The notes under the pieces are model-generated. The model worked only from the letters and a program-made list of their open reading frames with translations. It did not search any database and had not been told where the DNA came from. The translations under genes were made by a program, and so were the position numbers. From Limonium bicolor (Eukaryota; Streptophyta; Magnoliopsida; Caryophyllales; Plumbaginaceae), in assembly GCA_023374045.1 (NCBI GenBank), contig CM041780.1:92407627-92471626 (forward strand): 64,000 nucleotides of DNA, given 5' to 3'. The number at the start of each line of letters is the position of its first letter. Within the stretch, counting starts at the first letter, position 1. Of the stretch, positions 34,344 through 45,807 are shown one piece after another.

Positions 34344-35599
34344 TTAGAAAAATTGGACTCCTTGCTCGAGGAGGTCTTGAATCTTGTGCTTCAATGCTCG
34401 GCAATTGTCAGCATAATGGCCAGGCAACTGATGGTAGTGGCAGAATTGATTAAGATGCCTCCCCAAATGAGTGGTTCCTGGCCGAGGGGCCAGGGGCTGT
34501 AGCAGGTTTCTCTTCTGAAGCTCTTCAAACGCCTGACTTGGTGCTCGGCCAATGTTGGTGAATTCCCTTTGCGATGAGTCTCGGCGTGGTAAGGGTACTG
34601 TCCTAAGGTTTTGATGCGGAGATCTAGGTCGTTGAACCATATTCACTTCTGGGAAACTGCTTTGAGCGCAAGCTACTGTCTGAAGATAAGCCTTTTCTGG
34701 TCCTGGCCTAGATAATTTGGAGCCACTGCCGGAGTTTCTTGAGCACTCGAGCTCCAAACCTTCCTTATGAATCCTTTCCTCTAGAATACCGACTTGTCCC
34801 ATCAACATGTCCAAACTCGGAAAGTACATAAATTTTAGCTCATGGTTGTGTTGTTTTCGCATGTTCTCAATTATCATGCGGATTTGCTCCTGCTCGTCCA
34901 TTCTGGTAGGCATGGCTGCAGCCTTTCTCATCCAACGCTTGATGAAGTCAGACATGGACTCACCGTCTTTCTGTCGAGTTCCTGCCAGATCGATTCTGGT
35001 GACCTCGAGGTTCTTAGCATACTCGAAATGATTTAGGAAAGCCTCGCAAACCTCCTCGTAGGTTTTGGTATTCATCTTCTGAGTGAGATACCAACGCTGA
35101 GGAGTCTCGTCTAGATAGCGTGCGAAAACTTTGGCTTTTTGCATATCGTTGAGCCCCAAGATGGACATTTCTCGGTTGAACATAGCCAAGTGAATCTGTG
35201 GATCCGAGGAACCCTTGTACAAAGCGAGTGTAGGCAGCTTCAGCTTTAGGGGAAGATCAACTTCGGGATACGACGCCGTGGAGAAATAATCGAAGCCAGC
35301 TGGTTTGTTGGTTTTCTCTATGCGCTCAATCCTTTTCAAAACCCTTTTGACCTCTGCAGCTAGCTGGTTGTCAGGAACATCCTTCCCCATACGTGTTTGA
35401 GGATCTTGGGCCCTAACAGAGTCAACCTCGATGTAACTACGATTAAGATTTCATCCACAAGCTTTTCCAGAGTGTGCTGATTTGTCTCCTGGAGATTAGC
35501 CTTACTCCTCAGTTCCTCGACAATGGACTCCAAGACCTTGTACCCTTGCAGCACAGCGGCCAACTGGGCCTTGGTGTTGATCGGATTTCCTTCTGCCAT
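34344..35599 (-). pseudogene. gag: gag of the Tat/Ogre-like element, unit 1 (one frameshift)
   Basis: From the ATG ending at 35599 the minus-strand frame runs MAEGNPINTKAQ... and breaks near 35450, where unit 2 has one more T. The remaining 348 residues (35390-34344) are open. Full length would be about 418 residues. The middle part (LPTLALYKGSSDPQIHLAMF, RWMRKAAAMP) is a gypsy gag capsid. The end has a zinc knuckle of form C-x2-H-x3-GH-x4-C (CHYHQLPGHYADNC) followed by LKHKIQDLLEQG, typical of Tat/Ogre. It would package the element RNA. The single-base gap may be a true mutation or a sequencing error. Confidence 0.9.
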
Positions 35600-36788
35600 A
35601 TCGGATTCGGGCTTGCCTGTTTTCCAAGAAGTCCATATTAGCTAACAGAGGAAGTGGGTTGAAAGACACTAAGGTGATAGAATAGCACTTCACAAGGTAG
35701 ATCAAACAGGCTTAGGCTGAAAGCAAGGGCCAAGATACCCAGAAAATGAGGTGCTTGGGCTGAAGTATCTCTCAGGCTATGAACTAGAATTTGGACTGAA
35801 ATGTAAACAGATGGCTTTGATTGGGCCTGAGAGGTGACACCTAGATCTAGGTTTTGGGCCAGGGCCGAATAAGAAGTCTGCCATATTAGAATGAGCCCTT
35901 GGGCCGGAATGTGTTTGGGCCTAAGCAAAGCACATGGGCTGGAGTGGTCCCTAAATCACAATGAGCCTAACTTCTTTGGGGCCAGAGAAGGCGGTTGCTA
36001 AACCAAAAAATATTTTATTTTCAGGCCTTGTGAGTTATTTCAAGTTCATGTGGATTTCCTTTTTGGGCCTAGAACTAATTGGATAATTCAAATTGAGCCA
36101 GAAGAGAAATCACCTAAGTCTAAGCTTTTGGGCTGAAGCCCGAACGACCCACATATTAAACCACCAGGACCTCTGGGCCGCAAACAAGTAGAGCCGCCAA
36201 TTCGGGTTGGGCTAGGTTAATGTAGGAGAAGTTCCTGTCAATCTCTAGGCTAGGTAATGGGCCGATCAGACAAGCAAACAAGGCCCACACAAATTCAACA
36301 TGTCCTCACTTGACGGTTAAATCAATTTGGGTATGGATCGATCCGGAGAGGTGCTTGGGGCTTGGGCCCAGGTCGCCACAAAGGAATAGGGCTTGCACGC
36401 TATTCTCTTTGGGTTTCCCCACTTTTTCACATCACCTAAAGGTGTGCGTCTACGGTCGGGTCTTTGACTGACCAAACAATGGGCTAGGTAAGGACACTGC
36501 CAGGAAAACGCTTGGGGCTAAGACCCAGGTATTAAGGGGATGTGGTTAGACGACATCCTCCTCTTTTCCCCCGCTTATTCACATCACCTAAAAGGTGTGA
36601 GTCCCTGACAGGGGACCCTAGATGGGTCCCGGGGTGAAGCTGGTTTGTGGACCCTCCTCTCACATGATGCAAAGGTGCAGAAATTAAAGTGCGCACAGAA
36701 GTAAATAAACAAAGTATTAAAGCCATAAATAAACAATTTTCGAGTTAAGCCCTCTTTCTTAAAATTAAACAAGTTAAAATTAAGAAGT
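35600..36788 (-). mobile_element. Leader between PBS and gag, unit 1
   Basis: About 1.2 kb of untranslated leader on the minus strand. It is full of TGGGCC and GGCCCA words in both orientations (35700-36370). It also has CACCTAAAGGTGTG and CACCTAAAAGGTGTG hairpins near 36435 and 36586, and GGGGACCCTAGATGGGTCCC near 36608. These could fold the packaging region of the RNA. Confidence 0.6.
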
Positions 36789-36807
36789 GTCCCCAGCAGA
36801 GTCGCCA
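36789..36807 (-). other. Primer binding site of unit 1
   Basis: On the minus strand TGGCGACTCTGCTGGGGAC begins three bases after the LTR. The TGGCGACTC start fits the 3' end of plant tRNA-Arg, as used by Ogre/Tat elements. The exact tRNA is inferred. Confidence 0.7.
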
Positions 36808-36810
36808 GTC

Positions 36811-38576
36811 TGTGAGCCTCGATTTTCAACCCTATCCTACGTTGATAAATTGATTGGGATCTAATCGGGTTTAGGTCCACTTATAGCCTAAGATTAATAA
36901 CTATGTCATATAACAATAGTTATTAAAACCTAAGCTAGCTCACTGGAACCTATTATGAGTCGCCACCTAATTTTAACCTAGATCAAATTAGGAAAGGAGA
37001 GTTCGGGTTCGGGGGCTTGATATTCGACTTAATTAGGGTTCAATTACTTTCATTACCCTTCCTAGGTCGTTTTTCCTCTACTTAGTTTATTTACGGCTTA
37101 TTACGAGGCGTTTTAACCTAAGTGCGTGAGCTTCTGTTTTTTTGTGTTTTTTAGCATTTTTTGACAGAAAATTAAAATAAATTAAAGATTCCTAAACTAG
37201 GGTTTCGAAGGCAGAATTAGGTCAAATTTTGTTTCCGTCCGTGGCTACGGACCCAATGTCCGAACCCACGGACCCTAGTTAACCTATATGAAAATAAAAG
37301 CCGAATTAAACATAAACAGAAAATTGTAAAGTCCGGGGCCACGGACAGGCTGTCCGTGGGCCCGGACATTATTAGAAAACCTAAATTTTAAAAATTTAAA
37401 AATCCCGCCGCCGTCCGTGGGCGTCCGAGCTTACGGACAGGGAGTCTGGGACCCCGGACATGACGTCCGTGGGTGCGGACCGCCCTCGGACGGCGGCGTT
37501 GAGGCTGTTCCCGAAGGTGTTTTTGGCTCAATTTTATGGGTGTGTAGCCTGAAGGATGTACAAGACGTTAGTGATTGAAAGTTTTCAATTTGAATTCGAA
37601 TTAAGCACGAAACTTAGTAAACAAGTTATTGGATAGAAGCTTAAACAAAGCAATACAGAAGCGTAGAGGGGTTAGTTTGAGCCCAAATTTTGAGGCAAGA
37701 CAGATAATACCGTGGAGAGTTAGGAAAGTGGGATTTCTACCTGTTTTACCTTCGGATTCACGGTGATTCTTCACACCGGGATTCGTCGAGTGCTCCGTTG
37801 ATGGCAGACCCGAGAGGATTTCGAACCAAGCTTCTGGTTGTTGGTTGTTCTTGCTGTTCTTCACGTTTTGGTGGTGTTTTTGTGGGGTTTTGATGATTGA
37901 TGATGTTGTGGGAGTTGAAAGATATGTTTTGGTGTTGATTTTGGTGAGATTTCGGTGTTTGATTGTGGCTCTAGAGTTCAAAAACGTGGAGAAAGAGAGA
38001 CGGCTACCTTCTTTGAGAGTCTAGGGTTCTTGAGGTTATTCTTTGATCATGGGATAAGGCTCCTTATATAGGCTTCCTTAAAGATAGAAAAATCCGGTAA
38101 AAACCGAGATTTACCGACGTTTTAGCTCAAGGGCTTCCAAAAGGAATTTGATTATGAAATTTTACACGTGGGTAAAGGATGATATTTCTGAATTTTCTAA
38201 AGTGGAATCGATTTTTTTGGATATTGGAATATTTTTAAATTCAATTTCTCGTCAGTTTCAGTCAGAAATTGCTAGAAAATTATTGGGAACTCGAAAAATC
38301 GAAATTCCAACGCCATTATGCTCAAAATGTCATCCTCTATCATGGGTTAAAATTTCAAAGCATTTTGAACTGATTTGACCCTTATTTGGAGGAGAGAGAA
38401 AGCCTATAGGGGGCTTAGGAGCCTTGAAAAATTACGAAAGTGCCCCTGGAGATGACTAAGCTGCCCCTGGTACTCTGAAATGTTCCGATTGAACTGGGAA
38501 CTCTCGCTACTTGACCAAACTAGCCTATTAGTAGAGACTCTCTTCCGGGGGGGGGGTTGAAATTTTGGGTATAACA
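36811..38576 (-). repeat. Tat/Ogre-like LTR 2 (shared middle LTR)
   Basis: This 1766-bp LTR serves as 5' LTR of the left unit and 3' LTR of the right unit. It has no TSD of its own. The word cluster GTCCGTGGG/CCCACGGAC lies at 37233-37500. It shows the undisturbed TTTACGGC site where LTR 1 has the hAT-like element. Confidence 0.92.
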
Positions 38577-41500
38577 GATTGCCCCCCGTCAACTAGACTT
38601 TGTAATGGGAATGAGAAGGCTAGTTGATGCTTGAGTGATACCCCCAAAATTTTGGATCTTAAAAAAGACCCCACATGCAATTGAAGTCCGACAAGTTGTG
38701 TCGAGCTGTTCTAAGGCGCTGACTACCTATGAGTAAAGTGGAAGGGATGTCAAGCGATTCTAAGGCGTTGACTACCTATGAGGATGATACGATGTCAAGC
38801 TATTCTAAGGCGTTGACAACCTAACGAGTGAAAATTGGGTGGTATGCAAATGCGAGAATGTTGAAATGCTAGTGATGCTGATAATGCTGACGATGCTGAT
38901 GATGCTGATGATGCTGACGATGCTGATGATGCTGATGATGCTGATGATGCTCGGATGCTTCTGGGGACCGAAACCCGTTCAAATGCTCCTGGTTGGTATA
39001 CTATGGGGACTTATTGCCTCTGCCCACCAACTGGGGTGCTGGGATAACTTCTAGATTACCAAGGGGACTTATTGCCACTGCCCACTAGTTGTTTCTCCCA
39101 AGAAGTTGACATGAAGATGGGGACTTATTGCCTCTGCCCCCCAACTTAGATCACGCTCTGTGTCTCGTACTTGTCTCGCACTGAAGATGATACTAGGTCT
39201 CGTACTGGTCTTGCACTGGATGATGACGATAGGTCTCGCACTGATGAAGATGATGGGTCTCGCACTGACGAAATTGATGGTCTCGCACTGATGAAGATGC
39301 TTGGTCTCGCACTGAAGTCTCGTACTAAATGGATGAAGAAAAAGCTAGATTCCACACTGATTCTGGGTCGCGCACTGAATGAAGATGTCTTGTACTAAAG
39401 TCTTGAAAATGATGGGTCTCGCACTGATGAAGATGGTAGGTCTCGCACTGAAGGAAAAGATGGGTCTCGCACTGAATGAAGATGCCAGGTCTCGTACTGA
39501 ATGAGGAAACTGCAGGGCCTCGCACTGTTTTGGGTCTCGAACTAAAAATGAGTTAGGAAGATAATGGTCTCGTGCAAATGATGAGAACTGATTACTGGAG
39601 TGCCAAACATGGCAATGATGATAAGATGTATGCAATCAAGATATATGAAAGATACTCGTTCAAAACAGGAAACTGTTGGAAAAGGTGCCAAACTTGGCAA
39701 TGCTTGAGAAAAACCCTGCTGAAAAAGGAAAGTGAAATGATCATTTCGTGACTAAAAATTTCAAATCTGTAATTTGCTTCTTGAAAAATGAACATGCCAT
39801 TGGTGGAAGTGTGTGGTGTTTGTTGTGGTGCTAAAGGCTTTTGCCGGTGTTCCGGATTTGTGATAGACCAGGGGTTGGTTTGTGATTTATGATGGGCTTG
39901 AGAGTGTGTATGTGGTGGTAAGGGCTTATGTGTGTCTGTGGTGGGATGGTGGTGCTCAAGCTTTGGGTTTCAATTGGTGTTGACATGGAAATCGTTGGAA
40001 CCAACAATTGCCCCCAGTATTTTTCCTTAGGACAATCCGAGCTAGAGTTCATGGCAATCAATCGGAACGATCGATTGCCCCCAGTATTTTCTTTGATTAA
40101 ACGTGCGAACAAGTATCATCCTCACAGGGTTGAGGCTTATTCTTTGATGTGGTGCTTCCTAACCTACACTCGATGTGGTCGGCGTTTGCACTCATTTCTC
40201 GCTCATGGTCATAACTTCTAAACCATTGAATTCGATATTTGATAGATTTACGCATTTGATCTGTTACTTTCACGTGATTAGACACACAACTATCAAGTCG
40301 GAAGTCTTTAAAGCTTATAACGTGGCCATAGGGTGTGATGAAAGACGATGGGATCATGGAGGGATATTTGAGGTATGTGGAGCTTAAATGGGTGACCAAA
40401 GCTGCAACTTGCGTCTTCTCTCGGGTTCATCTTCATTGTCTTGAAGCTGTCTGGCTGCTTCATGTTGACGTTGTTTTCGAGCTTCTGGACCTGGACTTTT
40501 GGAGTTGTCCTTTACACCATTTCTCTTTTTTTGTCATTTGGACTTCTTCGAGGCACTTCGGGTTCGCCTTTTTGTTTTATCCTTTCTTGACTTTGCCTTC
40601 GGGGTTCTTGTGTTTCCCGGTTTTGGGCTTCGTGAGCTGTTTTGATATGAGCTCTATTGATCCTGTGTCATTCTGGGACCATTTGCGGATCGCTTCGTCA
40701 CGCTAATTGCGGCATTGCTTCTTTGGGCTGATGAGAATGTTATCTGAGAGTCGGGATCCTCACTTCCTTTGGTCACCGGGCCGGTTATTCATCATTGGTT
40801 GGCTTGTTTGTGGAGCTCATAATATCGAAAGGGATATACGAAAGGCTCAACGGGGGTGCCTAGGGTTTAATGATAGGGTCTATAAGCTTTTGGCTATGTG
40901 GTGCTGTACCTAGGTGCTTCGTCATTCTTGATAGTTGTGTATCCGTTCCTTGTTACTTTTCACAGGTCTAAGAGTAAATTTACAAATTATCTCCTTCGGT
41001 CGGAGTTATGCCGTTTACCTCGCCTTTGAACGTGGTCTCACCAGAGTCGTGTAAAAATGACACGCTCGTTCACTCATGGTTTTTCCGCTCAAGACACTCT
41101 CGTGAATTTCACTTAGAGAATAGTTCACACGGTTAAACGAAAGATTAAAGATGACGGTCCTGAACTCAGATTGCCCCCAGTATTGATCTGGGGTTTATGA
41201 CAACACTTAAATAGATGTGGACTTTGAACCTCTTTGTGGGTTGTTTGGATATTATGGGGTGAGTTGTGGTGTTTGGTTAGGCATGTTCAAATTTTAGAAA
41301 CAAGAGACAAGCCGTTCCATTGCATAGTCAGAAAATGATTGCTTCGTGATCCTTTTCCTTAAAAAACTATTTTGTTTTCCTTCTTTTTTCGATGAATGAA
41401 AAATGGTTTGTACAGGAGTTGTGAAAATGGAACTATGATTTTATTTATGAATCATGAAAAAACGTAAAGATTACAATCAGAGGTGACTGAAAACTAACTA

Positions 41501-41590
41501 ATAAGCTACTAGGAAAATTTGAAGATGCAAGAAGATGATCTGCACACTTAGAAAAATTGGACTCCTTGCTCGAGGAGGTCTTGAATCTTG
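38577..41590 (-). mobile_element. Downstream non-coding internal region, unit 2
   Basis: Nearly identical to 31382-34343 and with the same order of repeats: ~56-bp repeat, GATGATGCTGAC microsatellite (38866-38950), GGTCTCGCACTGA array (39167-39575) and polypurine-like motifs near 40006, 40073 and 41168. Differences are single substitutions and one-base gaps. Confidence 0.85.
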
Positions 41591-44580
41591 TGCTTTGTTG
41601 GGTAAAAACCTAACGGCAAGTATACCGATCGATCGTAGCAAGTTTTCCTAGAAGAATCCCTCCAGGTTATCGAATCCAAGGGAGGCAGCGTTTTAGTTTA
41701 ATTGATATTTAAGAACAAACTAAGAAAATAACTCAAGTAACAGGTGAGTTTTGTTTGTTGAATTACTAAGTACTGAAGCAAAATGTAAATAAGAACAAGG
41801 GTAATAAATGCAAGAGCAACAGTGAGCAGAATAATGATGTTTCTGAATTAATGAGAAGGGAAAATTCCGGTTTTACTAATCCTCCAATTTCTTCGGTTCC
41901 TTTCTCAGTGTGTTTACCAACATCTAGATTAAAATCCTAGATCAGAATTATTCCACGTTCGGTCTCCCGCTCGGTGGAATCTAATTAACAGCTAATAAAT
42001 TTTAACTCTCGTTACAAATTTATTAATTGCTAACAGCTTTAAGAATAATCCAGTTTAATGATCAATTAATATCCTAGAGGAATTACCATCTCTAAATTAA
42101 CCGGTGCTGTTCCTGTTGTCTATTATCTACCGCAGTTCTCACTTATAAGCAGATAAACAGATAAAATCCAGTAATTGGCCAAATCACAAGATTTATAACA
42201 ATAAATAAGGAACAACACTTTAATCTGTTAAATGGTAAATCACAAAGATAATGGAACCTCAGAATTTGGATTACATAGCAAACCGAAATTTAACACTTAT
42301 TCGGACATCGGAGACAAAGAAATAATAACAATAGTAAAGAGATTAGAAAACGTCATCTAATTGGAGAACGATGATGAGTCCAGTCTCTGTCTTCTGCTCC
42401 GGTATGTCTGTGTTGCTGTCTAGTTTCCCTCTGTCTGACTTGGTGTTCTCTGTCTCGAACTCTCTGCGGCTAGGTTGACAATTCTCCTCCTCTCTCGAAC
42501 TGCTCTGTCTTGGGTTTGAGAATTTCTTCTCGTGTGATGTGTTCTCTCTTCATCGTCTGTTATACATATATATATATGCCCGACCGATCTCTCGTCACTG
42601 CAGCCCTTTTCTATCAACCCACTTCTAATGTGCATGTATTGCTAATTGCTGTTATCATATCCATGCGGCCCATGTGAGCACATGTCCAATAGGTTACCCA
42701 CGGTGGAAAAATTCATCTCGTAAAAGATTATCCACACCAAAGTCTTCACATGCAGCCTTTTGTTTTTAATCCCATTCACGTGCAACAATTGTACGCATGC
42801 ATATATGTTGAGAATATCAATATGGCGGCTGTTCTTCAATTCTCAAGTCTCGAATTAAATTGATAAAAGACTCGCGTGCATGCGAGTTTCTGCGCCTGTC
42901 TATGTTACTCCTTGTCGGCCCAGCTGAGAAAAGAATGTTCAGTCTGTCATTGAGAGCATGTGCAGTCCACCGAATATCCACGAGCATGTCTGAGCCTCTG
43001 CGCCTCAATGAAGTTCTGTCGGTCCTCTGAATATATATATGTATGTCAATACAGAGATGTTGCTCCCATGTGCATGCATGTCTACAGATTAAAGGCTGCG
43101 CGGCCATGAGGAGTCAAAGTGTCGCAGCCCATGATATCGGTTGGACAACCCCAGCGATAATATACATATACGCATGCATCCCGCTTTCATGGTCCGGAGT
43201 GCCTTTTCTTCAGTGTTTTTAACTTGTTTTATCATAAAACCACATGTGAGGAATAATCTAAACATTTAACATAATTAAGCATATAAGTAAGGAATTTATC
43301 ATATAAACCAATAAAATATTAATCACATTAAGCATAGAAACATAGATAAATTCCGCACTTATCATGCTTCAATGCTCGGCAATTGTCAGCATAATGGCCA
43401 GGCAACTGATGGTAGTGGCAGAATTGATTAAGATGCCTCCCCAAATGAGTGGTTCCTGGCCGAGGGGCCAGGGGCTGTAGCAGGTTTCTCTTCTGAAGCT
43501 CTTCAAACGCCTGACTTGGTGCTCGGCCAATGTTGGTGAATTCCCTTTGCGATGAGTCTCGGCGTGGTAAGGGTACTGTCCTAAGGTTTTGATGCGGAGA
43601 TCTAGGTCGTTGAACCATATTCACTTCTGGGAAACTGCTTTGAGCGCAAGCTACTGTCTGAAGATAATCCTTTTCTGGTCCTGGCTTAGATAATTTGGAG
43701 CCACTGCCGGAGTTTCTTGAGCACTCGAGCTCCAAACCTTCCTTATGAATCCTTTCCTCTAGAATACCGACTTGTCCCATCAACATGTCCAAACTCGGAA
43801 AGTACATAAATTTTAGCTCATGGTTGTGTTTTTTCGCATGTTCTCAATTATCATGCGGATTTGCTCCTGCTCGTCCATTCTGGTAGGCATGGCTGCAGCC
43901 TTTCTCATCCAACGCTTGATGAAGTCAGACATGGACTCACCGTCTTTCTGTCGAGTTCCTGCCAGATCGATTCTGGTGACCTCGAGGTTCTTAGCATACT
44001 CGAAATGATTTAGGAAAGCCTCGCAAACCTCCTCGTAGGTTTTGGTATTCATCTTCTGAGTGAGATACCAACGCTGAGGAGTCTCGTCTAGATAGCGTGC
44101 GAAAACTTTGGCTTTTTGCATATCGTTGAGCCCCAAGATGGACATTTCTCGGTCGAACATAGCCAAGTGAATCTGTGGATCCGAGGAACCCTTGTACAAA
44201 GCGAGTGTAGGCAGCTTCAGCTTTAGGGGAAGATCAACTTCGGGATACGACGCCGTGGAGAAATAATCGAAGCCAGCTGGTTTGTTGGTTTTCTCTATGC
44301 GCTCAATCCTTTTCAAAACCCTTTTGACCTCTGCAGCTAGCTGGTTGTCAGGAACATCCTTCCCCATACGTGTTTGAGGATCTTGGGCCCTAACAGAGTC
44401 AACCTCGATGTAACTACGATTAAGATTTTCATCCACAAGCTTTTCCAGAGTGTGCTGATTTGTCTCCTGAAGATTAGCCTTACTCCTCAGTTCCTCGACA
44501 ATGGACTCCAAGACCTTGTACCCTTGCAGCACAGCGGCCAACTGGGCCTTGGTGTTGATCGGATTTCCTCCTTCTGCCAT
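41591..44580 (-). pseudogene. gag: gag of the Tat/Ogre-like element, unit 2 (frameshift and solo-LTR insertion)
   Basis: The first 255 residues (44580-43813) are open on the minus strand and cover the stretch that is broken in unit 1. A small deletion near 43828 then shifts the frame, and the next part (43807-43370) carries the zinc knuckle. An Athila-type solo LTR (41596-43364) splits the codons after CRALKH, and the last few codons lie beyond it at 41590-41555. The two gag copies are therefore broken at different places. Role and domains are as in unit 1. Confidence 0.9.
41596..43364 (-). mobile_element. Athila-type solo LTR
   Basis: A 1769-bp segment begins TGTTGGGTAAAAACC and ends CACTTATCA, flanked by the TSD TGCTT (41591-41595, 43365-43369). 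Unit 1 shows the empty site. Read on the minus strand it starts TGATAAGTGCGG and ends in ATACTTGCCGTTAGGTTTTT then ACCCAACA, typical of Athila/Tat LTRs. No internal region is present, so it is a solo LTR left by LTR-LTR recombination. A TATATATATA tract lies near 42566-42577. GCATGC and CATGTGCATG words are frequent at 42625-43185. Confidence 0.9.
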
Positions 44581-45785
44581 ATCTGGATTCGGGCTTGCCT
44601 GTTTCCAAGAAGTCCATTATTAGCTAACAAGAGGAAGTGGGTTGAAAGACACTAAGGTGATAATGACACTTCACAAGGTAGATCAAAACAGGCTTAGGCT
44701 GAAAGCAAGTGGGCCAAGATACCCAGAAAATGAGGTGCTTGGGCTGAAGTATCTCTCAGGCTATGAACTAGAATTTGGACTGAAATGTAAACAGATGGCT
44801 TTGATTGGGCCTGAGAGGTGACACCTAGATCTAGGGTTTTGGGCCAGGGCCCGAATAAGAAGTCTGCCTAGATTAGAATGAGCCCTTGGGCCGGAATGTG
44901 TTTGGGCCTAGAGCAAAGCACATGGGCTGGAGTGGTCCCTAAATCACAAATGAGCCTAACTTTCTTTGGGCCATAGAAGGCGGTTGCTAAACCAAAAAAG
45001 ATTTTATTTTCAGGCCTTGTGAGTTATTTCAAGTTCATGTGGATTTCCTTTTTTGGGCCTAGAACTAATTGGATAATTCAAATTGAGCCAGAAGAGAAAT
45101 CACCTAAGTCTAAGCTTTTGGGCTGAAGCCCGAACGACCCACATATTAAACCAACCAGGACCTCTGGGCCGCAAACAAGTAGAGCCGCCAATTCGGGTTG
45201 GGCTAGGTTAATGTAGGAGAAGTTCCTGTCAATCTCTAGGCTAGGTAATGGGCCGATCATACAAGCAAACAAGGCCCACACAAATTCAACATGTCCTCAC
45301 TTGACGGTTAAATCAATTTGGGTATGGATCGATCCGGAGAGGTGCTTGGGGCTTGGGCCCAGGTCGCCACAAAGGAATAGGGCTTGCACGCTATTCTCTT
45401 TGGGTTTCCCCACTTTTTTCACATCACCTAAAGGTGTGCGTCTACGGTCGGGTCTTTGACTGACCAAACAATGGGCTAGGTAAGGACACTGCCAGGAAAA
45501 CGCTTGGGGCTAAGACCCAGGTATTAAGGGGATGTGGTTAGACGACATCCTCCTCTTTTCCCCCGCTTATTCACATCACCTAAAAGGTGTGAGTCCCTGA
45601 CAGGGGACCCTAGATGGGTCCCGGGGTGAAGCTGGTTTGTGTGGACCCTCGCTCTCACATGATGCAAAGGTGCAGAAATTAAAGTGCGCACAGAAGTAAA
45701 TAAACAAAGTATTAAAGCCATAAATAAACAATTTTCGAGTTAAGCCCTCTTTCTTAAAATTAAACAAGTTAAAATTAAGAAGTTT
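44581..45785 (-). mobile_element. Leader between PBS and gag, unit 2
   Basis: The same leader as at 35600-36788, with the same TGGGCC words and hairpins. It differs by small indels, such as an extra C in the GGGCCCGAATAAG stretch near 44850. Confidence 0.7.
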
Positions 45786-45804
45786 GTCCCCAGCAGAGTC
45801 GCCA
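45786..45804 (-). other. Primer binding site of unit 2
   Basis: Identical to the site at 36789-36807, three bases inside LTR 3 on the minus strand. Confidence 0.7.
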
Positions 45805-45807
45805 GTC

